Shown: piece after piece, positions 6,774 through 15,090 of the stretch
Layout: each line of letters begins with the position of its first letter
How positions within the stretch are numbered: position 1 is the first letter of the stretch
DNA from: an uncultured bacterium
Lineage (GTDB): Bacteria > Cloacimonadota > Cloacimonadia > Cloacimonadales > Cloacimonadaceae
Assembly (NCBI GenBank): GCA_938009275.1
Contig: CALLHY010000013.1
Coordinates: forward strand, 1-64,000
Reading direction: 5' to 3'
DNA: 64,000 nucleotides
Notes under the pieces: model-generated
Told to the model about the DNA's origin: nothing
The model's input: the letters and a program-made list of their open reading frames with translations, nothing else
The model's database searches: none
Program-made: the position numbers and the translations under genes

Positions 6774-7670
6774 ATGAGTAACCAATCAAAAGCATACTTA
6801 TTCGCGATTGCTTCTATTCTATGCTGGTCGAGCATCAGTACCGCTTTTAAGCTCAGTTTAACTCATTTAAGTCCCGATGGATTATTGTTATTTGCCTCAT
6901 TTAGTGCTACAGTATTTCTCTTTGCATTGGTTGTGTTAGATGGTAGTATTCTGTTATCATCTCCCATTACAAACTTAGGTAAATCACTAATCCCAGGGCT
7001 GCTTAATCCCTTCGTGTATTACTTAATGCTGTTTGAGGCATATTCGCGCCTAAGAGCTCAGGAAGCTCAAGCTCTGAATTACACTTGGGCGATTGTGCTG
7101 GCAATGTTCAGTATCTGGCTATTAAAGGAGAGATTCAAAGTAAGCGATTTCACAGCCCTATTAGTTAGCTTTGTGGGAGTGGTGATTATCTCTACAAAAG
7201 GTAAGGTACTCAGTTTGCAGTTTGATGACCCCATTGCATCTGTAATTGCCGTTCTAACTTCTGTAGTATGGGCTCTATACTGGGTTATTAATGTAAAGGA
7301 TAAGCGTTCTGCGGGAATTAAGCTGTTTTATAACTTCTTAATTGGCTTCATGGCAATATGTTGCTATTTGTTAGCAACACGAAAACCAATATTTAGAAAT
7401 AATGCAAACATCATACCAGCCCTATTGGGAGGTGTGTATGTTGGTTTGTTTGAAATGGGTTTAACCTTTCTTTTGTGGTTCAAAGCGCTTCATTATACAA
7501 ACAATACTGCCAGGATATCGAACCTCATCTTTGTTACTCCCTTTGTGTCCCTGCTCTTCATCTATGGATTGCTAAAAGAGTCTATACATCCTGCCACGGT
7601 TTGGGGTCTTGGCTTAATAGTGCTTAGTAATATAATCCAGAAGAGCAAGTTATTCAAAAGGAATGCTTAG
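6774..7670 (+). CDS. EamA/DMT-family exporter, 298 aa
   Basis: The protein has ten hydrophobic segments in two EamA repeats, the usual drug/metabolite transporter layout. The first helix (KAYLFAIASILCWSSISTAFK) is typical of the family. Homologues export amino acids or other metabolites; the substrate cannot be predicted. The start at 6774 fits the family N-terminus; an in-frame ATG at 6738 lies in front of the terminator hairpin and adds 12 odd residues. Neither start has a clear ribosome binding site. The 3' end overlaps the convergent dinB by 21 bp. Confidence 0.85.
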   Translation: MSNQSKAYLFAIASILCWSSISTAFKLSLTHLSPDGLLLFASFSATVFLFALVVLDGSILLSSPITNLGKSLIPGLLNPFVYYLMLFEAYSRLRAQEAQALNYTWAIVLAMFSIWLLKERFKVSDFTALLVSFVGVVIISTKGKVLSLQFDDPIASVIAVLTSVVWALYWVINVKDKRSAGIKLFYNFLIGFMAICCYLLATRKPIFRNNANIIPALLGGVYVGLFEMGLTFLLWFKALHYTNNTARISNLIFVTPFVSLLFIYGLLKESIHPATVWGLGLIVLSNIIQKSKLFKRNA

Positions 7671-8714
7671 CTGACAGCAATCACCCTCTGAATCAAGCTT
7701 GCCAACCCCAATTCCTAATAGTCTAACCTTTCTACTCGTTTCCCAATTTGCTATTAACAAATGTTCGCCATAACGATATAATATCTCAGCTTCGTTGTAT
7801 GAGCCCTTCATAGAGCAAGTTCGGGTTATTGTTTCAAAATTATCGTATTTCAGCTTCAAAACGATGTTTTGTCCACAAATATCATGTTTCTTCATTCTGG
7901 TACTAAGCCTTACCGATAGGTTCTTCAGCACTTCCAATAGCTCGTCAAGCTTATCTATGTCTGTGTGAAAAGTGCTTTCGCAGCTAATGGACTTGGGCTC
8001 AGATTCGGTTACCAGTTCACGATTGTCTATACCCCTAACCACTTGGTAATAAAACAAACCATTCTTTCCAAACACCTTTAGCATGTCACGCAGTTCCCAC
8101 TTAAAGAGGTCTTCCCCATTCTGTATGCCCAGCTTATTCATTCTGGCAGCAGTAACCTTGCCAATACCATGAAACTTGCCTATGGGCAGCGCGAAGAGAA
8201 TGTCTCTGGCATTATCAGGAGTTATAACGCTTAATCCATCCGGCTTTTGAAGCTCACTGCCAATCTTAGCCAGAAACTTGTTATATGATACGCCGGCTGA
8301 GCATGTTAACCTGGTTACTTCAAGTATCTCACGCTTTATCTCAGAGGCAATATACACGGGATCATCTATGCCTTGTTTGTTGTTAGTTACATCAAGATAG
8401 GCTTCATCTAATGACATCGGCTCTACAATATCTGTCCATTTATAGAAAATACCCCTTATCTGATCTGATACTTGTTTGTACAATCCAAAACTAGAGTGCA
8501 CAAATACTGCCTGGGGGCACAGATTCCATGCCTGATAGCTGCTCATACCACTATGTATGCCATACTTTCTGGCTTCGTATGAGCATGTTGATACCACTCC
8601 CCTACTATTGGGTGGCCCACCAACAATAACGCACTTCCCCTTTAACGATGGATTCTCTCGAATCTCAATCGCAGCAAAGTATGCATCCATATCGATGTGA
8701 ATAATCTTCTTCAT
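7650..8714 (-). CDS. dinB: DNA polymerase IV (Y family)
   Basis: 354 aa, the usual size. Catalytic carboxylates are visible in HIDMDAYFA (Asp8) and SLDEAYLD (Asp103, Glu104), followed by the helix-hairpin-helix segment (FHGIGKVTAARMNKLGI) and a little-finger domain. It performs translesion synthesis across damaged templates. No C-terminal beta-clamp motif is obvious beyond QLSIPF, near the end, which fits a clamp-binding pentapeptide. It is transcribed alone and is convergent with the EamA exporter. Confidence 0.95.
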   Translation of the reverse strand: MKKIIHIDMDAYFAAIEIRENPSLKGKCVIVGGPPNSRGVVSTCSYEARKYGIHSGMSSYQAWNLCPQAVFVHSSFGLYKQVSDQIRGIFYKWTDIVEPMSLDEAYLDVTNNKQGIDDPVYIASEIKREILEVTRLTCSAGVSYNKFLAKIGSELQKPDGLSVITPDNARDILFALPIGKFHGIGKVTAARMNKLGIQNGEDLFKWELRDMLKVFGKNGLFYYQVVRGIDNRELVTESEPKSISCESTFHTDIDKLDELLEVLKNLSVRLSTRMKKHDICGQNIVLKLKYDNFETITRTCSMKGSYNEAEILYRYGEHLLIANWETSRKVRLLGIGVGKLDSEGDCCQLSIPFE

Positions 8715-8771
8715 AACATCTTCAGAAATTTACTGACAGAAATCAGGTCAAGAAATAATTGAACAATTCTC

Positions 8772-8800
8772 TTGACATTTATTGGATACGCCAATATATA
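8772..8800 (+). promoter_or_regulatory. sigma-70-type promoter
   Basis: TTGACA (8772-8777), a 17-bp spacer and TATATA (8795-8800) give a near-consensus promoter 47 bp before the ATG of the lipoprotein gene at 8847. It is the cleanest housekeeping promoter in the window. Confidence 0.8.
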
Positions 8801-8846
8801 GATGCAGATTTGTTCCTACTATTAGAATGGAACAAGGAGGTAATAA

Positions 8847-10433
8847 ATGAAACTTTGTTTTCGACCATTACTTGTCTGCATAACGATTATTGCAGGCTTA
8901 TTTCTCTTCTCTTGCTTCGACAGCAGTACCGAACCAGAAACTCCCACTGTGGATGTAGGCACAGCAAATTCATTAGCCAGAGAAGGAATGAATCTTTTGA
9001 ACCAAACCATCATCGATCTTGGCAATTCTGATCCCGAAATAAATGACTCTCAAGATTTGATGCAACAAGCCACGTTCAATAACATTAAATCCAAGTTTGA
9101 CGCTTCATTGGCCATTGATCCCAACAACCCCATGGCAAATCTTGGCATGGCTATGCTAAACATGGTAGAGATTAATTATGACGACGAACTGTGGAACATG
9201 ATGGAAGATGCCGGCGTTTTTGATAATGGCGAAAAAAGGATATTAAATAACCAATTTCAGTTCCTTGCCAAAATGCCTGTTAACTTAATGAATCAGATTA
9301 AAAACTCTAAAGAGAATACCATGAGCATCATGCGTGTTCAAAACTTCATTAGAAACAATATACTGCCCAAGATGGACACCAGCATCTCACGTCTTGATAA
9401 AGCTGTTCTAATGGCCGACAGCACCGTTCTTCATATTGAAGTGGATGATGAAGAGATCGTGGAAATAGATTGTGGTGAGATTTACGCTTTTAGGGCTGTG
9501 TCTCATGCCGTGAAAGCTGCATTCAACCTTATGGTTGCCTACGATATGAACATGACCGATCCTGACGGTGGATACGACTGGTTAGACGAACTCAATAACA
9601 TTGATGTACCTGATTATCCAGATTCATGGAATGCATACGCATACAACATCAGTGCTGATCACCTCTATCTAGATTATTATGAAAATGATTACCAGGATGA
9701 TAAGCATCAAGCCTTACAGATGGAGATTCAGGCTAAGATTGCAAAATATAACATGGATAACAGCAGCACATTTATGAAGCTTACTCCATCTGGTGTTGCT
9801 TATTTGAGCAGTGCGAAGGCAGCAATTTTAAGTGCTGCTGCCGATATAAAGAATGGTGTAAACTACATTCTAGCCGAAAGTGATACTGGTGATGGACAAA
9901 ATGACGACTTGATTAAAATTGAAAACATCATATCCATTAATGACGAGATTCCCCCTGACGATGAAGATGCTCCGCAGTTCGCCCAAAACTGGAACACGAT
10001 AAATGACATTGCCGATTGGTTAACCAATGAAGTACTTGCCGGTTCTTATACCTTAACCGCGAATAATATTGAATTCCAGGTGAATCTAAGCGCTTTCTTC
10101 AATGGAGCCATTCCAGACATGGAAGCCGTTCTGCCATACTTCCACTGGCGAGATACAGGGTCTGATTGGGTGTACGATTATGTAGATTATGAGTATTCAT
10201 TCGACACTCCAAATGGATACTACAACTTCTTGTATAATGGCCAATACACCAACATGACTAATATATACCATGTTCACAAACGCGAGCATGACATACGTTT
10301 TGACCCCGGATATCTTACCACCCCTGCAGGCGTTGAGATTGATGAAGATGATTATCCTTATTTCCCAGACTACACCTTTGGTGGCATCTTCCCTGGCATG
10401 ACACGTCAAAAAATGATAGACATCTTTGGTTAA
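8847..10433 (+). CDS. lipoprotein of unknown function, 528 aa
   Basis: A strong AAGGAGG lies 7 bp upstream. The N-terminus is a lipoprotein signal with lipobox LFSC (Cys23), followed by an acidic Ser/Thr/Pro linker. The mature protein is acidic and largely helical, with a TPR-like beginning (SLAIDPNNPMANLGMAMLNM) and Asp-rich loops (DDEEIVEIDCGE; PPDDEDAP). No catalytic motif is recognised. It is translationally linked to an outer-membrane protein gene overlapping its stop, so the pair may form a cell-envelope complex. Confidence 0.8.
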   Translation: MKLCFRPLLVCITIIAGLFLFSCFDSSTEPETPTVDVGTANSLAREGMNLLNQTIIDLGNSDPEINDSQDLMQQATFNNIKSKFDASLAIDPNNPMANLGMAMLNMVEINYDDELWNMMEDAGVFDNGEKRILNNQFQFLAKMPVNLMNQIKNSKENTMSIMRVQNFIRNNILPKMDTSISRLDKAVLMADSTVLHIEVDDEEIVEIDCGEIYAFRAVSHAVKAAFNLMVAYDMNMTDPDGGYDWLDELNNIDVPDYPDSWNAYAYNISADHLYLDYYENDYQDDKHQALQMEIQAKIAKYNMDNSSTFMKLTPSGVAYLSSAKAAILSAAADIKNGVNYILAESDTGDGQNDDLIKIENIISINDEIPPDDEDAPQFAQNWNTINDIADWLTNEVLAGSYTLTANNIEFQVNLSAFFNGAIPDMEAVLPYFHWRDTGSDWVYDYVDYEYSFDTPNGYYNFLYNGQYTNMTNIYHVHKREHDIRFDPGYLTTPAGVEIDEDDYPYFPDYTFGGIFPGMTRQKMIDIFG

Positions 10434-11748
10434 CAGATTTATTTCACTTCTTATTCTGGGGGTATATTTCCTTATATACCCCCTTTTCATTAGTGGCGAA
10501 TGCCATGCTGACTCGCTATACTCGGAATTAAGCTTTGCAGATATCTATCACAAAAGCACCGAGGGCACTTACAACCAATACTTATACCACTACAGGTGGA
10601 CTTCTGGCTGGACAAATAAATGTAACAATACCAGACTGGTTACCTTGTACAGCAATGAAGCCATTCGAGGCAGATTTGCTTATTATCCCGACGTGCACAA
10701 TAGAATAGATTTTGAGGCAAAGCAAGAACATCTCCAAATCAGTTATTCCTGGCTACAAAATAGTGTTGGCATAGAACCCAAGCTTTATCTTGGCAGCAAT
10801 ATGGGCTTTGGCATCTCCTTACAGGGTTGTAAATCTAAAACTGAATACTCATTTGAGTCCAGCACACAGCAACATTCCGCTTCCTTCGATTACAGCATCG
10901 AAAAGGAATCTGGCAACATTCCCTTTAGATGGGTAACAAACTCTATCAGAGTGAGAGCAGCAAATCCTGAGTATAATGCCAGCCTGTCGGCTACCGATCT
11001 TTCACCACTTACCTGTGATGGGTTTTTTGCCAATAATCTGGATGGCTTCATTATCACATCTGCAGGAAATATTATGCTTCCTAAAAGCATTTCTGCTTCT
11101 ATCCAAGCCACCTACATGGATTTAGACGCCGACTTGAGATATAAATCCAGCTTATACGGAAAGATTAGCAATCTCAGAGCGCTTGCCTTTGGCTCGAAAC
11201 TACAAAAGACCTACGCTCATGCTGATATAGATTTGGGATTAAATGCTTTAATTTGTGGAATTGGCAGTGATTCTTATATAGACATCTGGCCATTCACTTA
11301 TCTAGATACATTTTTGGCTCACAGAACCAGAATAAAACAACTTGGCATCAGGGGACTATCTCCATCGATTGGAGTCGCTTATCACATGCATTGTGATAAC
11401 GATACCCGCTTTAACTACAATATTGGGATAACCTATCATCATCTCTTTCATAAAGAAGACGTGGTTATCCGAAACCGTAAAGCAGTGCTCTACCCTATTC
11501 TGTTTACTTACACTACTTCGAACTACAATTGGCAAGATGATCTTGATGCTTTTATTCGCATTCCAGTTCAAGCTTCTTACAACTTTGGAAGAGTTAGTGC
11601 CAGGATACATCTTCTGCAGGTGATGCCATTTAAATGGAGTGATGTTATGAATCAAGGCAGCGCTTCCGAATCTCCAGCTCAAGCCGGTACCAGGCAATGG
11701 CAATGGGGAGGATTAAGCTGCGGGTTAGAATTTGACTATGCCTTATAA
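10426..11748 (+). CDS. probable outer-membrane beta-barrel protein, 440 aa
   Basis: It starts at a TTG (10426) overlapping the stop of the lipoprotein gene; no ATG precedes the signal peptide (FISLLILGVYFLIYPLFISG), so TTG with translational coupling is the best start. The mature protein is a series of alternating polar/hydrophobic strands with many Tyr and Trp at the ends and no Cys-rich or enzymatic motif, as in outer-membrane barrels. It ends in an aromatic-containing strand (LEFDYAL). The role is unknown; probably a partner of the lipoprotein. Confidence 0.7.
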   Translation: MVNRFISLLILGVYFLIYPLFISGECHADSLYSELSFADIYHKSTEGTYNQYLYHYRWTSGWTNKCNNTRLVTLYSNEAIRGRFAYYPDVHNRIDFEAKQEHLQISYSWLQNSVGIEPKLYLGSNMGFGISLQGCKSKTEYSFESSTQQHSASFDYSIEKESGNIPFRWVTNSIRVRAANPEYNASLSATDLSPLTCDGFFANNLDGFIITSAGNIMLPKSISASIQATYMDLDADLRYKSSLYGKISNLRALAFGSKLQKTYAHADIDLGLNALICGIGSDSYIDIWPFTYLDTFLAHRTRIKQLGIRGLSPSIGVAYHMHCDNDTRFNYNIGITYHHLFHKEDVVIRNRKAVLYPILFTYTTSNYNWQDDLDAFIRIPVQASYNFGRVSARIHLLQVMPFKWSDVMNQGSASESPAQAGTRQWQWGGLSCGLEFDYAL

Positions 11749-11834
11749 TACGCAAAAGACAGCTTTGACAATAAGGCTGCCAATGTGTCTTATAATCGAA
11801 TGTCTTATTACATAATGTACTTTGTCATTTCGGT

Positions 11835-12116
11835 TTATCGAACGCTTTGCATTGCTGGCAATAGAGAATCAATAATTTCTATATGCGCAACCTCAAACAG
11901 CGATGGATCACGAAAACTGGAACTTCCCTTCACATCCTGCTGAGATGCAAATGTTACTTCGGGCTTGTTATATATTACACTAGTCTTGGTAGTTTGGTGA
12001 ATATACTCCTTAATGATGGGTTTGGAACGGGAAGAAGTATATATGCCATATCCGATGCGAACAAAGGCCTGAGCATCGTTTTCTACCAGTATATCACCTA
12101 TCTTGCTAACGTTTGG
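11835..12116 (-). pseudogene. 5'-truncated gene remnant, 93 codons
   Basis: The minus strand has an uninterrupted frame from just after a TAA (12117-12119) to a TAA at 11835-11837. Its translation looks like real protein (segments such as AQAFVRIGYGIYTSSRSK and SSSFRDPSLFEVAHIEI), with balanced codon use. There is no ATG, GTG or TTG before the middle of the frame, and its 5' side runs into simple repeats (12139-12251). The simplest reading is the C-terminal part of a gene whose front was lost by rearrangement. The family is not recognised. The overlapping plus-strand frame (11883-12134) has unnatural composition. Confidence 0.5.
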
Positions 12117-12199
12117 TTATTTTTTCTGTTTTAACTCTCCACATTGACTCTCCACACATCCAATGTGTCAAGTGTCCAATGTGTGTGTGTCCAACGTGT

Positions 12200-12251
12200 C
12201 CAATGTAACCAATGTAACCAAAAACCAATGTAACCAATGTAACCAATGTAA
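12200..12251. repeat. nonamer repeat CCAATGTAA, 5 units
   Basis: Two units (12200-12217), a short interruption, then three units (12225-12251). The preceding 60 bp are related simple sequence built on TGTCCAATGTG. This low-complexity tract forms the 5' boundary of the truncated gene. Confidence 0.9.
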
Positions 12252-12307
12252 CCTAACAAGCCCTTAATGTTCCTCTCTCTTCCATGCAAGTAATGTAATA
12301 TACTACT

Positions 12308-12353
12308 GCCGCATTCCTGCCACGATCACGCCGCGTTGTGGCAGAATTGCGGC
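12308..12353. other. intergenic hairpin (16-bp arms, 2 mismatches)
   Basis: Arms 12308-12323 and 12338-12353 pair with two mismatches around a 14-nt loop; weaker pairing extends outward to about 12286 and 12388. There is no T-tract, so it is not a standard terminator. It belongs architecturally with the other long intergenic hairpins in the window. Confidence 0.7.
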
Positions 12354-12528
12354 GTGGTCTCGGCATTACTGTATAACATTGCTTACTTGGATGAGGGGTG
12401 AACAAGAGGGAGAGAATAGGGATTTATCGAGAATTATCTAAGTTTACCACCAATTTGCATACACTTATATAATCGTGCTCTACAATAGATTATGGGTGCT
12501 TCCTCTCCAGTTATAGCAGAGATTTAGC

Positions 12529-12570
12529 TTGACGATTTAGAGCACTGCCACATATATGAACACATATTCA
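12529..12570 (+). promoter_or_regulatory. promoter with overlapping SmtB/ArsR-type operator
   Basis: TTGACG (12529-12534), a 17-bp spacer and ATATAT (12552-12557) form a promoter. Starting at the last base of the -10 is TGAACA-CA-TATTCA (12557-12570), the 6-2-6 imperfect inverted repeat known for SmtB/CzrA-family operators. Repressor bound here would occlude RNA polymerase, with metal relieving repression. Confidence 0.75.
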
Positions 12571-12585
12571 TACAACGAGGTAGAC

Positions 12586-12942
12586 ATGAACGATAAAGCT
12601 TGTCTGTGCAAGAACATCGCACCGGAGGAGATGCTTAGCATTAAGAATGAACTCCCCAGCAGCGATACCATTAGTCATTTAGCGGAATTCTTTAAGGTGT
12701 TCGGTGATGGCAATCGGCTAAAAATATTATACTATCTGTCGCGTCACGAGCTTTGTGTAGCGGATTTAACCGCACTTGTCGATATGCAGCAATCTGCTGT
12801 CTCGCACCAGCTTAAGCTGCTAAGGTTAAACAGACTTGTTAAGCTTAGAAAAGAGGGGACAACTGTGTACTATTCTCTGGACGACAGTCATGTAGAATCA
12901 ATCTTTGATCTGGCATTAGTGCATTTACGGGAGCAGAGATGA
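12586..12942 (+). CDS. SmtB/ArsR-family zinc/cadmium-responsive repressor, 118 aa
   Basis: A winged-helix ArsR protein with recognition helix QQSAVSHQLKLLR. The alpha-5 metal site of SmtB/CzrA is conserved in position: Asp100, His102, His113, Glu116. The alpha-3N site is also suggested by Cys57 and Asp60 (ELCVAD) plus N-terminal Cys6/Cys8. The start at 12586 has GAGG 5 bp upstream; the alternative ATG at 12556 would place the operator inside the coding region. It overlaps the ATPase gene by 4 bp. It should repress its own operon and release on Zn(II)/Cd(II). Confidence 0.9.
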   Translation: MNDKACLCKNIAPEEMLSIKNELPSSDTISHLAEFFKVFGDGNRLKILYYLSRHELCVADLTALVDMQQSAVSHQLKLLRLNRLVKLRKEGTTVYYSLDDSHVESIFDLALVHLREQR

Positions 12943-15011
12943 CCACTAGGGAATTTGACGTTCACAATCTGGATTGCGCAGGTTGCAGTGCTAAGATTGA
13001 GGCGGAGATAGCCAATCTCCCGGAGGTGGCTGTAGCACACTTAAACTTTATGAATAAGCGGCTTACTGTTCAGTATAAAGAAAACATCCAGATGCCTCTG
13101 GAACGCCTGAATGCCATTGCCGACAAGATAGAGCCGGGTGTGAAACTTAGCCCAGTGGGAGATGGGGATAATAACGAGACAAAAAAACCCTGGTTCATTG
13201 TGCTTTCGGTGTTTATCCTTACTGTGTCTATGTTTATGCCGGATACCCTGTCTATGCTGTTGGGACTAACTGCATACATAATAGCAGCGCACAAGGTGAT
13301 AAGAACATCTATAAAAGAGCTATTTTCAAGGCAGCTTTTTGCCGAGCATTTCCTAATGACCATCGCTACGCTGGGTGCGCTGTATCTGGGAGAATATACC
13401 GAAGCAGCAGCAGTTATGATTCTCTTCGAGGCTGGTCAGTATCTCGAATCTAAAGCTATTAACCGCAGCAGGAACATGGTAAAGTCTATGCTGTCGCTAA
13501 AACCTGAATTTGCCCATCTGAAAACAAACGATACCGTGTCGGACGTAAAGCTGGTTCAAGTGAAGCAAAAGGACATTATTCTGGTGTATGCCGGAGAGCG
13601 CATACCGCTGGATGGAACTGTGATAAAGGGTGAATCAGCCGTTGATACATCTTCTATAACAGGTGAATCAGAGCCTTTGGCTGTGTCGGTTGGCTCAGAT
13701 GTATATGCCGGGTTTTTGAATAGCAGTGCGATATTGGAGATTGAGGTTAGCAGCACTGAAGCGGATAGCATGATTTCACGCATACTAAATCTGATAGAAC
13801 ACGCCGGAGCACGGAAATCGACCACCGAGAAGTTTATTACCCGCTTTGCACGCTATTATACACCTGCGGTGGTTGGTGCTGCTCTGTTAGTATTCATTAT
13901 TCCCTTGCTGCTGGGCTATCCAGGGGCTGTATGGTTTAAACGTGCACTGGTGTTTCTAATTGTTTCATGCCCTTGTGCACTGGTGATCTCGATTCCTTTA
14001 AGTTATTACATCGGTATTGGTCTGGCAGCTAAACGAGGGATTATATTCAAGGGTAGCACTTATCTGGATTTGCTGCGCAGGGTGCATACTCTGGTATTTG
14101 ATAAAACAGGAACTTTAACAACCGGAGCATTAAAGGTTAGCAGAATACTTAGCTCGCAGGCGGGCAATGAAGAAGAGCTGAAGAATGCCTTATTCATCTG
14201 TGAATATACTTCATCGCACCCCTTTGCCAAAGCTGTAGTAGCTGCTTTTTCCGGTAAGTTTATTCCCGCCGAAGTGAAGTCCTTTACCGAATACCCAGGC
14301 AAGGGTATTGAGATGCAGTATGCTAACGACAGCTATCTGGTAGGCAGTGAAGCCTTTATTGCCAGCAAAGGCTATCTTGGCTTGCATGATACCGGTGCAG
14401 AGAGTGCTGTGCATGCTGTTAAGAACGAGGTGTATCTGGGAGCAGTTACCTTTAGTGATGCTCTGAAACCGATGATGAAGGAGAGCCTAACCAGACTGAA
14501 GCATTTAGGAGTAAAGAAGCTTACAATGCTTTCGGGAGATAGAATGCCCAAGGCTGAGCAAGTGGCAAACGAGCTTGGCTTAGACAGCTTTCATGCCGAA
14601 TTGCTGCCCGAGCAAAAGCTTGCTAAATTAGAGGAGATTATAGCCACCACGCAGGGTAAGGTTGCCTATTGTGGTGATGGATTGAATGATGCCCCTGTGC
14701 TGATGCGCGCAGATATCGGCATTGCCATGGGCAGCATTGGAGCTCAGGCGTCTATTGAATCCGCCGATGTGGTTTTACTGAATGACCGTCCTGATCAGCT
14801 TCTGGCTGCCTTTATGCTTTCGGGTAAGATACATCGCCTTGTTTGGCAGAACATAACAATCGCTCTGGGCGTAAAAGTACTGGTAATGAGTACCGGTTTG
14901 GCGGGCGTAAGTGGGCTTTGGGAAGCCATTATTGCCGATGTGGGAGTAACTCTGTTTGTAATCTTCCATTCACTTCGCACCATGAGCAAACAGGATAAGC
15001 TTGACAAATAG
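12939..15011 (+). CDS. zntA: Zn2+/Cd2+-exporting P1B-type ATPase
   Basis: 690 aa. An N-terminal heavy-metal domain carries DCAGC (Cys13, Cys16). The transmembrane CPC motif is Cys344-Pro-Cys346, the phosphorylation site DKTGT has Asp388, and the hinge is GDGLNDAP. In the last membrane segment Asp667 (ADVGVTLF) matches the conserved Asp of Zn/Cd/Pb pumps (ZntA/CadA) rather than copper pumps. The start overlaps the stop of the SmtB-type regulator (ATGA). It exports divalent metal under control of that repressor. No terminator is evident before thrS. Confidence 0.92.
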   Translation: MTTREFDVHNLDCAGCSAKIEAEIANLPEVAVAHLNFMNKRLTVQYKENIQMPLERLNAIADKIEPGVKLSPVGDGDNNETKKPWFIVLSVFILTVSMFMPDTLSMLLGLTAYIIAAHKVIRTSIKELFSRQLFAEHFLMTIATLGALYLGEYTEAAAVMILFEAGQYLESKAINRSRNMVKSMLSLKPEFAHLKTNDTVSDVKLVQVKQKDIILVYAGERIPLDGTVIKGESAVDTSSITGESEPLAVSVGSDVYAGFLNSSAILEIEVSSTEADSMISRILNLIEHAGARKSTTEKFITRFARYYTPAVVGAALLVFIIPLLLGYPGAVWFKRALVFLIVSCPCALVISIPLSYYIGIGLAAKRGIIFKGSTYLDLLRRVHTLVFDKTGTLTTGALKVSRILSSQAGNEEELKNALFICEYTSSHPFAKAVVAAFSGKFIPAEVKSFTEYPGKGIEMQYANDSYLVGSEAFIASKGYLGLHDTGAESAVHAVKNEVYLGAVTFSDALKPMMKESLTRLKHLGVKKLTMLSGDRMPKAEQVANELGLDSFHAELLPEQKLAKLEEIIATTQGKVAYCGDGLNDAPVLMRADIGIAMGSIGAQASIESADVVLLNDRPDQLLAAFMLSGKIHRLVWQNITIALGVKVLVMSTGLAGVSGLWEAIIADVGVTLFVIFHSLRTMSKQDKLDK

Positions 15012-15027
15012 ACTATGCTTATTTTTT

Positions 15028-15072
15028 CAGTTAAGCGTTGTGATATCATGATTGGTTCATAACGCTTAACTG
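15028..15072 (+). promoter_or_regulatory. perfect 12-bp inverted repeat in the thrS leader
   Basis: CAGTTAAGCGTT (15028-15039) and AACGCTTAACTG (15061-15072) pair perfectly around a 21-nt loop that contains TGATATCA and GGT. The right arm ends 8 bp before the thrS ribosome binding site. In other bacteria thrS is autoregulated through a leader structure; here it could be that, a protein operator, or the end of the zntA transcript. Confidence 0.6.
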
Positions 15073-15090
15073 ATATTTATGGAGAAATTG

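Noticed and set aside
11883..12134. 83-aa plus-strand frame
   Set aside because: Its composition is unnatural and it lies opposite a 93-codon minus-strand frame with normal codon use; no ribosome binding site.
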